From: Luteolibacter luteus | Lineage (GTDB): Bacteria > Verrucomicrobiota > Verrucomicrobiia > Verrucomicrobiales > Akkermansiaceae | DNA length: 64,000 nucleotides | NCBI RefSeq assembly: GCF_012913485.1 | Contig: NZ_CP051774.1 | Coordinates: forward strand, 4,526,001 to 4,590,000 | Direction of reading: 5' to 3' | In this document: positions 16,840 to 26,318 of the stretch, piece after piece | Position numbering within the stretch: the stretch's first letter is position 1 | How the letters are laid out: the number at the start of each line of letters is the position of its first letter | Made by a program: the position numbers and the translations under genes | The notes under the pieces: generated by a model | Databases searched by the model: none | Told to the model about the DNA's origin: nothing | The model's input: the letters and a program-made list of their open reading frames with translations, nothing else

Positions 16840-18438
16840 TCAGGGTTCGAGGGAGATGGCGCCCCAGTTGTGATTGTCGAGCAGCAGCGGGTGCCAGCCC
16901 TTCACCTCCGGTCTCAAGAGGTAGTTCCGGCTGCGGTAGGAGATGGGAAGGATGGGCTGTGCCTCGGCGAAGAGCCGCTCGGCCTGCTTGAAGACTTCGA
17001 GCCGATGGGCGGGCTCCACCTGCACCGCGGCTTCCGAGAGGAGTCTCTCATACTCATCGCTATGCCAGCCGGTGTTGTTGTTTCCGTTCCCCTTGGTCCA
17101 CATCAGGAGGAAGGTGGTGGGATCCAGATAGTCACCGGACCATGCGGCGAGCGAGATATCGAAATCGAGGCTCTGCTGGGAACTCACATAGGAGCCCCAG
17201 TCCTTCGAAGTGATATCGAACATCACACCGAGCGTCTGACGCCACATTGCTTGGAGCGCTTCCACGGCCGCCCGGCTTCCCGAGCTGCTGATAAGGATCT
17301 TGTAGCGGGGGAAGCCTTTGCCATCCGGATAGCCTGCCTCGGCCAAGAGTGCCTTGGCACGCTCGGGATCGAAGCTCACCACCGAGTCGGGCTTATAATC
17401 GCCCATCGTAGGAGTGATCGTGCCTGCAGGGGTATTACCCTGCATGATGTTATCGCAGAGCAGTTTCCGGTCGATGGCGAGGGAGAGCGCCATGCGCACC
17501 TTGGGATTGTCCAGGACGGGACGGGTGGTGTTCACCCGGATGAAATCGGTGGCGACGTAGGGCTCCTGGCGGAGGAACTGGGGAGTGGTCGCGCGGACCT
17601 TGTCGACCAAGGAAGGTGGCAGCTGATAGGTGGTGTGGAGCTGGCCGGCTAGGAAGCCGCGGGACTCGGTGAAGAAGTTTTCCACGGGAATGAACCGCAC
17701 CCCGTTCAGCTTTACGTTCGCGGCGTTCCAGTAGTTAGGGTTCTTCACCGTCTCGACGCGGTCGTTGAAGCGCCAGTCCTTGAGCATGAAAGGGCCGTTG
17801 CCCACGTAGTTGCCGGCGTCACTCCACTTCGTGAAGCGGTCGGTCATCTTGCCGAACTTGAGGACCACATGGCGCGGGACCGGGAACCAAGTATAGTGCC
17901 GGGTGATATCCGGCAGGAAGGGCACGGGCTCCTTGAGCGAAAGTTTCAGGGTGAGGTCATCCGGCGCGGAAACACCAACCTGCTCGAAATCCGTGATCTC
18001 GCCCCGGTTATACTCCGCGGCGTTCTTGATGAAGTAGAGCATCTCAGCATACGGGCCGCCCAACTCCGGATGGAGCAGTCGGTGATAGGCGAAGATGAAA
18101 TCGTGGGCGGTCAGCGGGGCTCCGTCCGACCATTTGCCATCCGGGCGCAGGTGGAAGGTCCACTCGGTGTAATTTTCATTGTGCTCCCAGTGGGTCGCTG
18201 CACCGGGCGGATAGGCGTTGTCCTTCTCCGGATCATCCGCAACCAGTCCCTCCAACAGGGCGCGGATCACGTTGCTCTCGATCACGCCGGTCACCAAGTG
18301 CGGGTCTAACGATTTGGGATCCGAAGAGTTACCCACCAGCAGGATCTTCTCCCGGTTCGCCACTTCCACCTGGGTTTCCCGCTGGCAGCCGGTCAGGCAG
18401 AGGAGGGCGGGTAGGAGGAAAAGGGCGCGGTGTGTCAT
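16840..18438 (-). CDS. Oligopeptide-binding lipoprotein (OppA/SBP family 5)
   Basis: A 532-residue periplasmic solute-binding protein. The start is ATG 18438 (MTHRALFLLPALLCLTGCQR), placing a lipobox LTGC at the end of a hydrophobic signal; a GTG at 18453 would add five residues. Family 5 features are SDPKSLDPHLVTGVIESNVI, WTFHLRPDGKWSDGAPLTAHDF and the C-terminal ILPISYRSRNYLLRPEVKGW. It leads the OppA-B-C set and is divergent from the YejB-like gene, sharing a ~190 bp promoter region. Ligand probably short peptides; cell-wall peptides are possible. Confidence 0.92.
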   Translation of the reverse strand: MTHRALFLLPALLCLTGCQRETQVEVANREKILLVGNSSDPKSLDPHLVTGVIESNVIRALLEGLVADDPEKDNAYPPGAATHWEHNENYTEWTFHLRPDGKWSDGAPLTAHDFIFAYHRLLHPELGGPYAEMLYFIKNAAEYNRGEITDFEQVGVSAPDDLTLKLSLKEPVPFLPDITRHYTWFPVPRHVVLKFGKMTDRFTKWSDAGNYVGNGPFMLKDWRFNDRVETVKNPNYWNAANVKLNGVRFIPVENFFTESRGFLAGQLHTTYQLPPSLVDKVRATTPQFLRQEPYVATDFIRVNTTRPVLDNPKVRMALSLAIDRKLLCDNIMQGNTPAGTITPTMGDYKPDSVVSFDPERAKALLAEAGYPDGKGFPRYKILISSSGSRAAVEALQAMWRQTLGVMFDITSKDWGSYVSSQQSLDFDISLAAWSGDYLDPTTFLLMWTKGNGNNNTGWHSDEYERLLSEAAVQVEPAHRLEVFKQAERLFAEAQPILPISYRSRNYLLRPEVKGWHPLLLDNHNWGAISLEP

Positions 18439-18625
18439 GACGTTGCGCAGCACTAGCGCGTCCCGCGCCGGGATTGCAGGGAAAATTTACATCTTCGCCG
18501 ACCTTTGGCAGGATTTGCGGATTTCCCGGGCATTTCTGTCAAAGCGACCACTTTCTCCCGTGGGAACTTGCAAGGAAGGGGAGGATCGCTAGAACCGCCG
18601 AAGATCGTTTTCCAAAGTTCGCCAT
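18439..18625. promoter_or_regulatory. Shared divergent promoter region of two peptide transporters
   Basis: The 187 bp between the oppA start (minus) and the YejB-like start (plus) must hold both promoters. I could not fix convincing -35/-10 boxes or an operator. Co-control of two peptide uptake systems from this interval is an inference from the layout. Confidence 0.45.
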
Positions 18626-19927
18626 TTGAAAGCCTACTTCCTGCGCCGCCTTCTTCTGATCCCGCTGACGCTGCTGGGGATCACGGTGCTAGTCTTTGCG
18701 GCGATCCGGGCGGCACCGGGCGGTCCGGTCGAACGGAGCCTCGCCTCGCTGATGGGCGGGGATGGCAAGGCGAAGCGGACTCGTGCCGAGTCCGGTCTTT
18801 CCCTGACCGCGGCCCAAGTGTTGGAGATCGAGGAGAAATTCAACCGGGACAAGCACCCGCTCCGTTCCTATGCCGAGTGGCTCGGGGTTCTGCCGCGGGA
18901 CTTGGAGAACAAGAAGGTTGGCCGCGAATTTCCGAAGGGAGAGAAGAAGGTTCTGATCCCGGTGCCTGGCACGGTGCATGAAGTGACCGTGGAGCGGGAT
19001 GACGCCGAAAATGTCTGGGTGGCCGAGGCGGACCGGAAAAAGGTGGAAGGCTGGGAAGTGAGGCTCCGGACTCCCAAGGAGCAGTCCGAACGCTGGGCCC
19101 ACTGGGTCAAGGGGGTCGATCTGCCCCAGGCTCCCGAATATCGTGCCGTCCTCTACAAGCCCGGGTTCGATGGCTTGCTGCAGGGGAGCCTCGGCAGTTC
19201 CTCCAAGTATCAGGATGGCGTGTGGTCCATGATCCTGGAGCGCATGCCGGTATCGATCTACTTCGGCGTCGTGAGCATGCTGGTGACCTACGGGGTGTGC
19301 TTGCCTCTTGGGATTCTCAAGGCGATCAAGCATCGTACTTGGTTGGACAACGTGAGCTCGGTGGCGGTCTTCGCCGGCTATGCGATCCCGGGCTACGCGC
19401 TGGGCGCGATTCTTCTGGTTTCCTTCGGTGCGGGGCTCGGATGGTTTCCGATGCGCGGCTTCATCGGGGATGACTTCGAGACGCTCTCCACCGCGGACAA
19501 GATCAAGGACATCGTCAGTCACACGGTTCTTCCCTTGCTCTGCTACCTCGTCGGCAGCTTCGCCTTCATGACGATGCTCATGAAGAACAACCTGATGGAC
19601 AACCTGGCCGCCGACTACGTCCGGACTGCTGCCGCCAAAGGGGTGTCGTTCCCGCGTGCGGTCTTCAAACATGCCTTCCGCAACTCGATCATTCCGATCG
19701 CCACGACCTTCGGTAGCAACATCACTCTTCTGGTGACCGGCTCGATCCTCATCGAGCGGGTCTTCGACATCAATGGCTTCGGCCTCCTCCAGTTCAACTC
19801 GATCGTCGAATACGACGAGCCGGTGATCATGGGGGTCACCTTCTTCTCCGCCTTTCTCATGCTATTGGGCAATGTGCTGTCCGACCTCTGTGTGGCGCTG
19901 GTTGATCCCCGGGTGAGCTACAAGTAA
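18626..19927 (+). CDS. YejB-like peptide ABC permease with a periplasmic insertion
   Basis: A 433-residue permease, about 70-120 residues longer than usual OppB/YejB. After the first helix (LLLIPLTLLGITVLVFAAIR) and APGGPVE there is a ~150-residue hydrophilic section (about 40-190) before the remaining helices, predicted periplasmic. The rest is standard, with YVRTAAAKGVSFPRAVFKHA as the ATPase-contact loop. The start is apparently TTG at 18626 (LKAYFLRRLLL), because the next in-frame ATG would delete the first membrane helix. It is 1 bp from the next gene in a B-E-A-D-F operon. Confidence 0.88.
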   Translation: MKAYFLRRLLLIPLTLLGITVLVFAAIRAAPGGPVERSLASLMGGDGKAKRTRAESGLSLTAAQVLEIEEKFNRDKHPLRSYAEWLGVLPRDLENKKVGREFPKGEKKVLIPVPGTVHEVTVERDDAENVWVAEADRKKVEGWEVRLRTPKEQSERWAHWVKGVDLPQAPEYRAVLYKPGFDGLLQGSLGSSSKYQDGVWSMILERMPVSIYFGVVSMLVTYGVCLPLGILKAIKHRTWLDNVSSVAVFAGYAIPGYALGAILLVSFGAGLGWFPMRGFIGDDFETLSTADKIKDIVSHTVLPLLCYLVGSFAFMTMLMKNNLMDNLAADYVRTAAAKGVSFPRAVFKHAFRNSIIPIATTFGSNITLLVTGSILIERVFDINGFGLLQFNSIVEYDEPVIMGVTFFSAFLMLLGNVLSDLCVALVDPRVSYK

Positions 19928-19928
19928 C

Positions 19929-21563
19929 ATGACCTTTCCCCGCAAAGTCGGACTGCTTCTCCTGCTCGTGGCCGCCGCTGCGGCGGTCGCCCGCTACCAC
20001 GAGCTGAGCCTTCCCACGCTCCGCTGGTTTTATTCTTTCGCCGCTACCCCGGAGCAGATCCTGGATGCCGAGGTAAAGGAGCATGTCGTGGGACTTGGTG
20101 GGACCCGGTTCTTCTCTTTTACGATCGACTGGCCCTACCTCCGGCAGAATCAGGCCGAGTTTGCGGGCCGTGCCCTCTGCGGGGTTCTGGGTTTCATCGG
20201 CCTCGGGTTGCTCGCGTTCGGCGGGAAGTTCCAGTGGAACCCGCTCACCTTGCGCCGCTTCGCGCGCTTCCGCTCGATCGGCCGCGGCTGGCTTTCCTTC
20301 CAGCTGATCATCTTGCTGATGCTGCTGGCCATGCTCGACCAAGCTTTGGTGGGCAAGCGGGCGCTGGCAGTGAAGTATGACGGCAGATGGTCTTTCCCGG
20401 CTTTCAAGGAAGCCGCGATGAGGGAAACGGATTTCGGCGGAGACAGCGAGCAGGAGCCGAACTACCGGCAGCTCCGCACGGATTTCGCCAAGGCGAAATC
20501 AGGGAACAAGGTGATCCTTGCGCCGATCCCGTGGGACCCGACCTTCGACTCGGACCAGATCGTCCGACGCACCTTGGTTTTGGTCGAGGGCAAGCTTCAT
20601 CGCTCGGGCGAGCGGGAGCCTTACAACGGTCAGGCCACCCAGTTCCGCGAGGACGATCCGGAGGTGCCGGTGAGAACTGCGCTATTCCGCAAGGGCCTGC
20701 GGAGCGGCATTACCTCCGTGTTCGATGAGAAGGGCGAATTCGCGGGCCGCGAGATTTGGAAGGACGACAAGCTCGAGCAATCGAATGTGGAAGGAAATGC
20801 GGGCAGCCTTCCCGCGGGATCGTGGCAGGAGCTGATTTATCCGCCCGCTCCGCCCACCTTCGCTTCATGGGAAACCAGCCATCTCCTGGGCACGGATTCG
20901 AAGGGCTGGGATATCGCCGCCCAGATGTTCGGCGGCCTTCAGGTCATGTTCAAGGCGGCGGCCATTTACGTTATCCTGACCTACGGGATCGGCATCGTCA
21001 TCGGGTGCATGCAGGGCTACTTTGGCGGATGGTTCGATATCACCAGCCAGCGGATTTCCGAGATCCTCAGCAATGTGCCCTTCCTCCTGTTGGTGATGAT
21101 CATTACGGCGAACATGGGTCTGGCCAATGTCACGCTCTCCACGGTCCTGCTCATCTTCTGTCTCTTCTCCTGGGTCTACGTGGCGACCTACCTCCGCACC
21201 TCGACATTCAAGGAAAAGGCGCGGGATTACGTGGCGGCTGCGCGGGTGCAGGGTGCCAGCACCACGCGGATCATTTTCCGGCATATCCTGCCGAACGCGA
21301 TTTCCACGCTGGTCACCTTGCTGCCCTTCAGCATTGCCGGTCTTGCGACCTCGCTGACGGCCCTCGATTTCCTCGGGTTCGGTCTTCCAGAAAGATATCC
21401 GAGTTGGGGACGCTTGTTGGATGACGGCACTTCGAACCTGAACTCGCCATGGATCGTCAGTTCCGTATTCGCGACCATGGTCGGCGTGCTGCTCCTGATC
21501 ACCTTCATCGGAGAGGCGATCCGTGAAGCCTTCGATCCGAAGAAATTCACTACCTACCAATGA
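19929..21563 (+). CDS. YejE-like peptide ABC permease with enlarged N-terminal region
   Basis: A 544-residue permease, far longer than OppC (~300) or YejE (~340). It has two or three N-terminal hydrophobic segments, then a long periplasmic part containing ALAVKYDGRWSFPAFKEAAM and TDFGGDSEQEPNYRQLRTDF, which recall the YejE signature around its periplasmic domain. The channel half has LLGTDSKGWDIAAQMFGG and the EAA loop YVAAARVQGASTTRIIFRHI. It overlaps the next gene by 4 bp (ATGA). YejE-type systems in enterobacteria take up peptides including microcin C. Confidence 0.88.
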   Translation: MTFPRKVGLLLLLVAAAAAVARYHELSLPTLRWFYSFAATPEQILDAEVKEHVVGLGGTRFFSFTIDWPYLRQNQAEFAGRALCGVLGFIGLGLLAFGGKFQWNPLTLRRFARFRSIGRGWLSFQLIILLMLLAMLDQALVGKRALAVKYDGRWSFPAFKEAAMRETDFGGDSEQEPNYRQLRTDFAKAKSGNKVILAPIPWDPTFDSDQIVRRTLVLVEGKLHRSGEREPYNGQATQFREDDPEVPVRTALFRKGLRSGITSVFDEKGEFAGREIWKDDKLEQSNVEGNAGSLPAGSWQELIYPPAPPTFASWETSHLLGTDSKGWDIAAQMFGGLQVMFKAAAIYVILTYGIGIVIGCMQGYFGGWFDITSQRISEILSNVPFLLLVMIITANMGLANVTLSTVLLIFCLFSWVYVATYLRTSTFKEKARDYVAAARVQGASTTRIIFRHILPNAISTLVTLLPFSIAGLATSLTALDFLGFGLPERYPSWGRLLDDGTSNLNSPWIVSSVFATMVGVLLLITFIGEAIREAFDPKKFTTYQ

Positions 21564-23626
21564 CCCGTTTCGTCCTGCCAGTCATCGCGGCCGTGATCTG
21601 GGTCGTCCTGCCATCCTGCAAGAAGCCGCCGGAGTTTACTCCCTACGACAACACGGCGGAGCGGGAAGCCTTCTACAAGCGCTACAATGACGGGGTCGTC
21701 GAAACGATGACCAAGCGTCGGTCCGAGTTGGAAACCGCGCTTGGCGGCACCCTTGATGAAACCGATCGCAAGGAAAAGCAGCACGAACTCGATGACTTGC
21801 TGCGCCGCCAGCAGCGGCCGGCTTACTTCGAAACTCTTACCGAAGCCGACCTTCCCCAGGATCTCCAGTGGACCACCAATTGGGACGAGCCGGAGCTTGG
21901 TTCGCCCGAAGCCAAGAAGGGAGGCACGGTGCACAGCTACATCCCGGGCGGTGCCTTTCCCCCGACAATCCGGGCCTGCGGGCGGGAAGCGAACAATTCC
22001 TTCCGTAACTACCACTGGGACGACATCGAGCTTTCCCTCACCAACTTCCACCCGGAGACGGGAAATGTGGTTCCCTACCTCGCGGATCGCTGGGCGGTGG
22101 CGGAGGATGGCCAGACTGTCTATTTCCACATCGATGACGATGCCAAGTGGTCCGATGGCAGGGAGGTCACCTCCGGCGATTGGATGATGACCTTCTACGT
22201 CTATCTTTCGCCCTACCTCACGGAACCCTTCTACCGGGCCTACTACGGCGAGCAATATTGGGGCGTGGCGAGCTACGGGAAGGATTACCTTTGCATCCGC
22301 CTTGCGTTTCCGAAGCCGCTCACGGCTGGCTTTGCGGGCTTCATTGCTCCGTTCCAAGAGGACTTCTACCGCGAGTTCGGTCCCGACTTCGAGTCCCGCT
22401 ATGCGTGGCGGCCGCGGCCGACCACAGGTGCCTACAAAATCGAGAAAGAGGATATTCTCAAGGGCCGCTCGATCTCGGTGACCCGGGTCAAGGATTGGTG
22501 GGCGAAGGACCGGAAATACTTCAAATACCGCTTCAATCCGGACCGCATCGAATACATCCAGGTGCGGGATGAGGAAAAAGTCTTCCAGCTTTTCCTCCGC
22601 GGGGACATCGACATCTACCTGATGGGTGATGCCAAGAAGTGGTATGAGAAATCCGAGGTGCCCAACGTCTTCAATGGCTACATCGAGAAGGCCACCTTCT
22701 ACAACGAATACCCCGCGGTATCGCGTGGCCTTTACATGAACCTCAGCATGCCGATGCTGGACAATCAGGACGTCCGCATCGGCCTCCAGCATGCCACCAA
22801 TTGGGAGAAGGTCATCGAGCTCGATCTGCGCGGTGACGGACAGCGGCTGAACTTGCTGAATGAAGGTTACGGGGATCTTTCGCATCCCACGCTGCAGACC
22901 CGGCCTTATTCGGTGAAGCTGGCACGCGAGGCCTTCGCCCGTGCAGGATTCACGGAGCAGGGGTCCGATGGTGTCTTGCGGAATGCGCAGGGCCAACGGC
23001 TTTCCTTCACGATCAATTTTCCGCGCATTTCCGACATCATCCCCTTCATGCTGCGGCTGAAGGAGGAGGCCCTGAAAGCCGGGGTGGAATACAAGCTGGA
23101 AGCGATGGACCCGACCGCGTCCTTCCAGAAGGTGGCTCGCAAGGAGCATGAGATCTCCTTCAACGGTTGGCAGAACCAGCTGCCGGTGCCGGACTACTAC
23201 CAGCAATTTCATTCGAAGGATGCCTATGAGCCCGGCACCAAGAAGCCGCGCGCGATGACGAACAACATCAGCGTCTTTGCGGATCCGGAGGTGGACAAGA
23301 TTCTGGAGGCGAACCGAAACGCCCGCAGCATGGAGGAGATCCGTGATACCAGCTACAAGCTGGAGGAAATCATGAACGAGCGGGCGGTGTGGATCCCGGC
23401 CTACCGCCGGCCCTTCTATCGCGTCGGCTACTGGCGTTGGATCCGCTGGCCGGACAATTTCAATGTCCGCCTCGGCAATGAGCCCGAGATGAATCACGTC
23501 CACTGGGTCGATCAGGACATCAAGGAGGAGACCTTGGATGCCATGAAGGATCACCGGTCCTTCCCGGAGAAGAACGTCGTCTTCGACCAGCATCGGAAAA
23601 AGCCCGCGGCGAACACCGAGAAATAA
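21560..23626 (+). CDS. YejA-like extracellular peptide-binding lipoprotein
   Basis: A 688-residue solute-binding protein of family 5, clearly longer than OppA (~540). The N-terminus MTRFVLPVIAAVIWVVLPSC ends in a plausible lipobox. A ~75-residue charged section before the binding domain (KRYNDGVVETMTKRRSELET) could be a helical stalk. Binding-domain motifs include VVPYLADRWAVAEDGQTVYF and DAKWSDGREVTSGDWMMTF. It resembles YejA-type receptors, consistent with YejB/YejE-like permeases just upstream. Start ATG 21560 overlaps the preceding stop. Confidence 0.9.
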   Translation: MTRFVLPVIAAVIWVVLPSCKKPPEFTPYDNTAEREAFYKRYNDGVVETMTKRRSELETALGGTLDETDRKEKQHELDDLLRRQQRPAYFETLTEADLPQDLQWTTNWDEPELGSPEAKKGGTVHSYIPGGAFPPTIRACGREANNSFRNYHWDDIELSLTNFHPETGNVVPYLADRWAVAEDGQTVYFHIDDDAKWSDGREVTSGDWMMTFYVYLSPYLTEPFYRAYYGEQYWGVASYGKDYLCIRLAFPKPLTAGFAGFIAPFQEDFYREFGPDFESRYAWRPRPTTGAYKIEKEDILKGRSISVTRVKDWWAKDRKYFKYRFNPDRIEYIQVRDEEKVFQLFLRGDIDIYLMGDAKKWYEKSEVPNVFNGYIEKATFYNEYPAVSRGLYMNLSMPMLDNQDVRIGLQHATNWEKVIELDLRGDGQRLNLLNEGYGDLSHPTLQTRPYSVKLAREAFARAGFTEQGSDGVLRNAQGQRLSFTINFPRISDIIPFMLRLKEEALKAGVEYKLEAMDPTASFQKVARKEHEISFNGWQNQLPVPDYYQQFHSKDAYEPGTKKPRAMTNNISVFADPEVDKILEANRNARSMEEIRDTSYKLEEIMNERAVWIPAYRRPFYRVGYWRWIRWPDNFNVRLGNEPEMNHVHWVDQDIKEETLDAMKDHRSFPEKNVVFDQHRKKPAANTEK

Positions 23627-23629
23627 CCA

Positions 23630-24616
23630 ATGTCCGAACCTTTGCTCCAAGTCCGTGATCTCATCACCGCCTTCGATACCGACGGCGGACTGATCCGGGC
23701 TGTCGATGCGGTTTCCTTCGAGGTCAGGCGGGGCCAGACGCTCGGGATCGTCGGTGAGTCCGGCTGCGGGAAGAGCGTGACCGCGATGTCGCTGGTCCGC
23801 CTGCTCCCCCAGCCGAGCGGCAAGATCCTGCAAGGCGAGGTGAATTTCAAAGGCCGGGATCTCACGCGGCTGAAGCCGGACGAGATCCGCAAGGTCCGCG
23901 GCAATGAGATCGGCGTGATTTTCCAGGAGCCGATGACCGCGCTCAATCCGGTGCAGCGCATCGGAAAACAGCTTTCCGAGTGCTTCCTGCTCCACAAGAA
24001 AATGAGCCGGAAGCAGGCATGGGAAGCCGCCATTGAGATGCTGCGCCTGGTGAAGATTCCCGCTCCCGAGCTGAGGGCGGGGGATTATCCTCACCAGCTT
24101 TCCGGCGGCATGCGGCAGCGCGTGGTGATTGCCATGGCCCTGGCTTGCCGTCCCGATCTGGTCATTGCGGATGAGCCGACGACGGCACTCGATGTGACGG
24201 TGCAGGCCCAGATCCTGGATCTGATGAAGCGCCTCCAGGCGGAGATGGGGATGTCAGTGATCCTCATCACCCATGATCTCGGGGTGATTGCAGAGACCTG
24301 TGATGACGTCGTCGTGATGTATGGCGGCCGCGTCGTGGAGCGTGCTCCGGTGAAGGAGCTTTTCGCCAAGCCGCTGCACGCCTACACCCGCGGCTTGCTG
24401 GCTTCGATTCCCCGCTTGGAAACCGAGCGGAAGTCGAAGCTGCCGGTCATTCCCGGCATGGTGGCCTCGCTACGGGATTTCGTGCCGGGCTGCCGCTTCT
24501 GCCAGCGCATGGATCGCCAGGGCCTGACCCTGCGGGAGCGCCCGCCGTTCATTGAGGCAACCCCCGGTCATTGGGTGGAAGCCTGTCCCATTTGCTACGC
24601 CTCGACTGAAGTATGA
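23630..24616 (+). CDS. Oligopeptide ABC transporter ATP-binding protein (OppD/DppD type)
   Basis: A 328-residue cytoplasmic ATPase. Walker A is GESGCGKS (about 41-48), the signature is [20 protein letters not shown], and Walker B is [16 protein letters not shown]. The C-terminal oligopeptide-transporter extension carries the cysteine-containing [10 protein letters not shown] and ACPICYA, which in this family often bind an iron-sulfur cluster. It starts 3 bp after the receptor stop and overlaps oppF by 4 bp. In YejABEF systems the ATPase is one fused protein; here it is two separate genes. Confidence 0.94.
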   Translation: MSEPLLQVRDLITAFDTDGGLIRAVDAVSFEVRRGQTLGIVGESGCGKSVTAMSLVRLLPQPSGKILQGEVNFKGRDLTRLKPDEIRKVRGNEIGVIFQEPMTALNPVQRIGKQLSECFLLHKKMSRKQAWEAAIEMLRLVKIPAPELRAGDYPHQLSGGMRQRVVIAMALACRPDLVIADEPTTALDVTVQAQILDLMKRLQAEMGMSVILITHDLGVIAETCDDVVVMYGGRVVERAPVKELFAKPLHAYTRGLLASIPRLETERKSKLPVIPGMVASLRDFVPGCRFCQRMDRQGLTLRERPPFIEATPGHWVEACPICYASTEV

Positions 24617-25629
24617 CGCCCATCCTTTCCGTCCGCGATCTCAAGGTGCACTTCCCGGTTTCAGGGGGGCTCCTCATGCGACAGATCGGCTCCGTCCGCG
24701 CGGTGGATGGCGTGTCCTTTGACATCGCTCCCGGCGAGACGCTCGGCCTGGTAGGGGAATCCGGCTGCGGCAAATCGACGCTCGGGAAAGCGATTGTCCG
24801 GCTTACGGATTCGAATCACGGCAGCATCCAGTTTGATGGCCGCGATATTACCCGGCTCCGGCGCGGCGCGATGCGTCCGCTGCGCGAGGATATCCAGATG
24901 ATCTTCCAAGATCCGGTCGAGTCGCTGAATGCCCGGCACAGCGTTCGCGAAATCCTTGAAGAACCTCTCATCATCCATGGGCGCGGCTCGTCTTATGAAA
25001 GGCGGAGGCGTGTGGATGAATTGCTAGAGCGCGTGGGCTTGCAGAGTTCGGCGGCGGATCGCTATCCCTTCGAGTTCTCCGGTGGCCAGCGTCAGCGCAT
25101 TGGCATCGCGCGCGCCATCGCGCTGAATCCGAAGCTCATCGTCTGCGATGAGCCGGTGTCCGCGCTGGACGTCTCGGTGCAATCGCAGGTGTTGAACCTG
25201 CTGCTGGATCTCCAGAAGGATCTCAAGCTTTCCTATCTCTTCATCGCCCACGACCTCGCGGTGGTGAAGCACATCTCCGATCGCGTGGCCGTGATGTATC
25301 TCGGGAAGATCGTGGAGATGGCGGATGCCGAAGCGATCTATCAGGATCCGAAGCACGCTTACACGAAGGCTCTCCTTTCCTCGATCCCCGAGCCGGACCC
25401 GACACTGGAGAAGAAGCGCATCCTCCTGGAAGGCGACGTGCCTTCGCCGATCGATCCTCCGAAGGGCAGCGCCTTCGGGCATCGGATCCATCACTCGCGA
25501 TACGAGGAAACGATTGGTGCCGACTTGTCCCTGCGCGAGATCGGGCCCGGGCACTGGGTAGCCGCAGATCCGTGCTGCCTCGACCCGAAGGATTGGGAGA
25601 AGGTCAGCAAGATGGCGGTGCCAGCCTGA
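24613..25629 (+). CDS. Oligopeptide ABC transporter ATP-binding protein (OppF/DppF type)
   Basis: A 338-residue ATPase that pairs with the preceding one. Walker A is [14 protein letters not shown], the signature FSGGQRQRIGIARAIALNPK, Walker B LIVCDEPVSALDVSVQ. The OppF-type insertion after strand 1 (FPVSGGLLMRQIGSVRAVDG) is present. The C-terminal extension lacks the usual second cysteine-rich motif but has GDVPSPIDPPKGSAFGHRI. It is last in the operon; its stop lies 13 bp from a convergent gene. It may also serve the OppA-B-C set that lacks ATPases. Confidence 0.94.
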   Translation: MTPILSVRDLKVHFPVSGGLLMRQIGSVRAVDGVSFDIAPGETLGLVGESGCGKSTLGKAIVRLTDSNHGSIQFDGRDITRLRRGAMRPLREDIQMIFQDPVESLNARHSVREILEEPLIIHGRGSSYERRRRVDELLERVGLQSSAADRYPFEFSGGQRQRIGIARAIALNPKLIVCDEPVSALDVSVQSQVLNLLLDLQKDLKLSYLFIAHDLAVVKHISDRVAVMYLGKIVEMADAEAIYQDPKHAYTKALLSSIPEPDPTLEKKRILLEGDVPSPIDPPKGSAFGHRIHHSRYEETIGADLSLREIGPGHWVAADPCCLDPKDWEKVSKMAVPA

Positions 25630-25642
25630 GCCGCTGGATCTT

Positions 25643-25858
25643 CTATCGACGGTTCACAACGGGCGCTGGCGAGGTGCCACCGGGAATCCCGGCGCCTGTG
25701 GCCGGAGTCGTGGTGGCTGGACCTGTCAGCGGGCGTTCTGCGGCGACCAAGGGTTCCCGTTTGGGATCCCGGCGATCGTCGTTCAGGAAGAAGACCGCGA
25801 GAAAGGCGTAGAGTGCGGGGACGGCGAAGGCCGTCCACAAGGGAGGGGGCAGCTTCAT
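25643..25858 (-). CDS. Small membrane-anchored protein
   Basis: A 71-residue frame from ATG 25858 with one hydrophobic segment (WTAFAVPALYAFLAVFFL, residues 8-25) followed by a charged, then Pro/Thr/Gly-rich tail. No family recognised. The open frame runs further upstream through a Pro/Arg-rich stretch that looks like a compositional artefact of a G-rich repeat tract, so the short version is preferred. It is convergent with oppF. Confidence 0.5.
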   Translation of the reverse strand: MKLPPPLWTAFAVPALYAFLAVFFLNDDRRDPKREPLVAAERPLTGPATTTPATGAGIPGGTSPAPVVNRR

Positions 25859-26003
25859 GGGAGGAAATCCGGAGGCAAAAGGGGAGGGCCTTGCTCCGGG
25901 GGAGGGTGGGGGTTTGGTGGGGGGATTCCGGCGAAAAGCCGGGGGGGGGGCGGGAGGAAATCTATCAAGTCGGCGGCGGCCTGGCAAGCAGGCTGGCGTC
26001 GCA

Positions 26004-26213
26004 TCAGAGGGTCCGGGGCGTCAGCGGGATCTGAGCTCGGACTTGGACCTGGGTTTGTGCCTCGGCCACGGACTTGCCGAGTTCCGAAGCCGCGTCGGCC
26101 ATGCGCATCTTGCGCTTCGGCCGGTCCGTCGGCAGCCATGCGTGGAAGACTCCGGAGAGGGTGAGGGCGAGCAGAAGGCGAGAAACGATGCGGGAAGGGG
26201 CGACCGATTTCAT
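26004..26213 (-). CDS. Small secreted protein (tentative)
   Basis: A 69-residue frame from ATG 26213 with a basic start and hydrophobic core (MKSVAPSRIVSRLLLALTLS) like a signal peptide or anchor, then a short polar tail. It is read away from purD, 105 bp upstream of the purD start on the opposite strand. Nothing recognisable; kept because the signal-like N-terminus begins at an ATG outside any larger gene. Confidence 0.4.
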   Translation of the reverse strand: MKSVAPSRIVSRLLLALTLSGVFHAWLPTDRPKRKMRMADAASELGKSVAEAQTQVQVRAQIPLTPRTL

Positions 26214-26318
26214 GGCATCAGCTTCCCATGATTCGGTGATCCTAACCATTACGCCATGACGGGGGGAGAATTCGGGGGTTGAGTCCGCCGCCTCCGTGCC
26301 CCACAAACCGCCCCGGAA

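Noticed and set aside
21554..24094. 846-codon minus-strand frame antisense to the YejA-like receptor and OppD
   Set aside because: It mirrors two genes with clear motifs on the plus strand; its translation is His/Arg/Leu-rich with no domains, a typical high-GC shadow.
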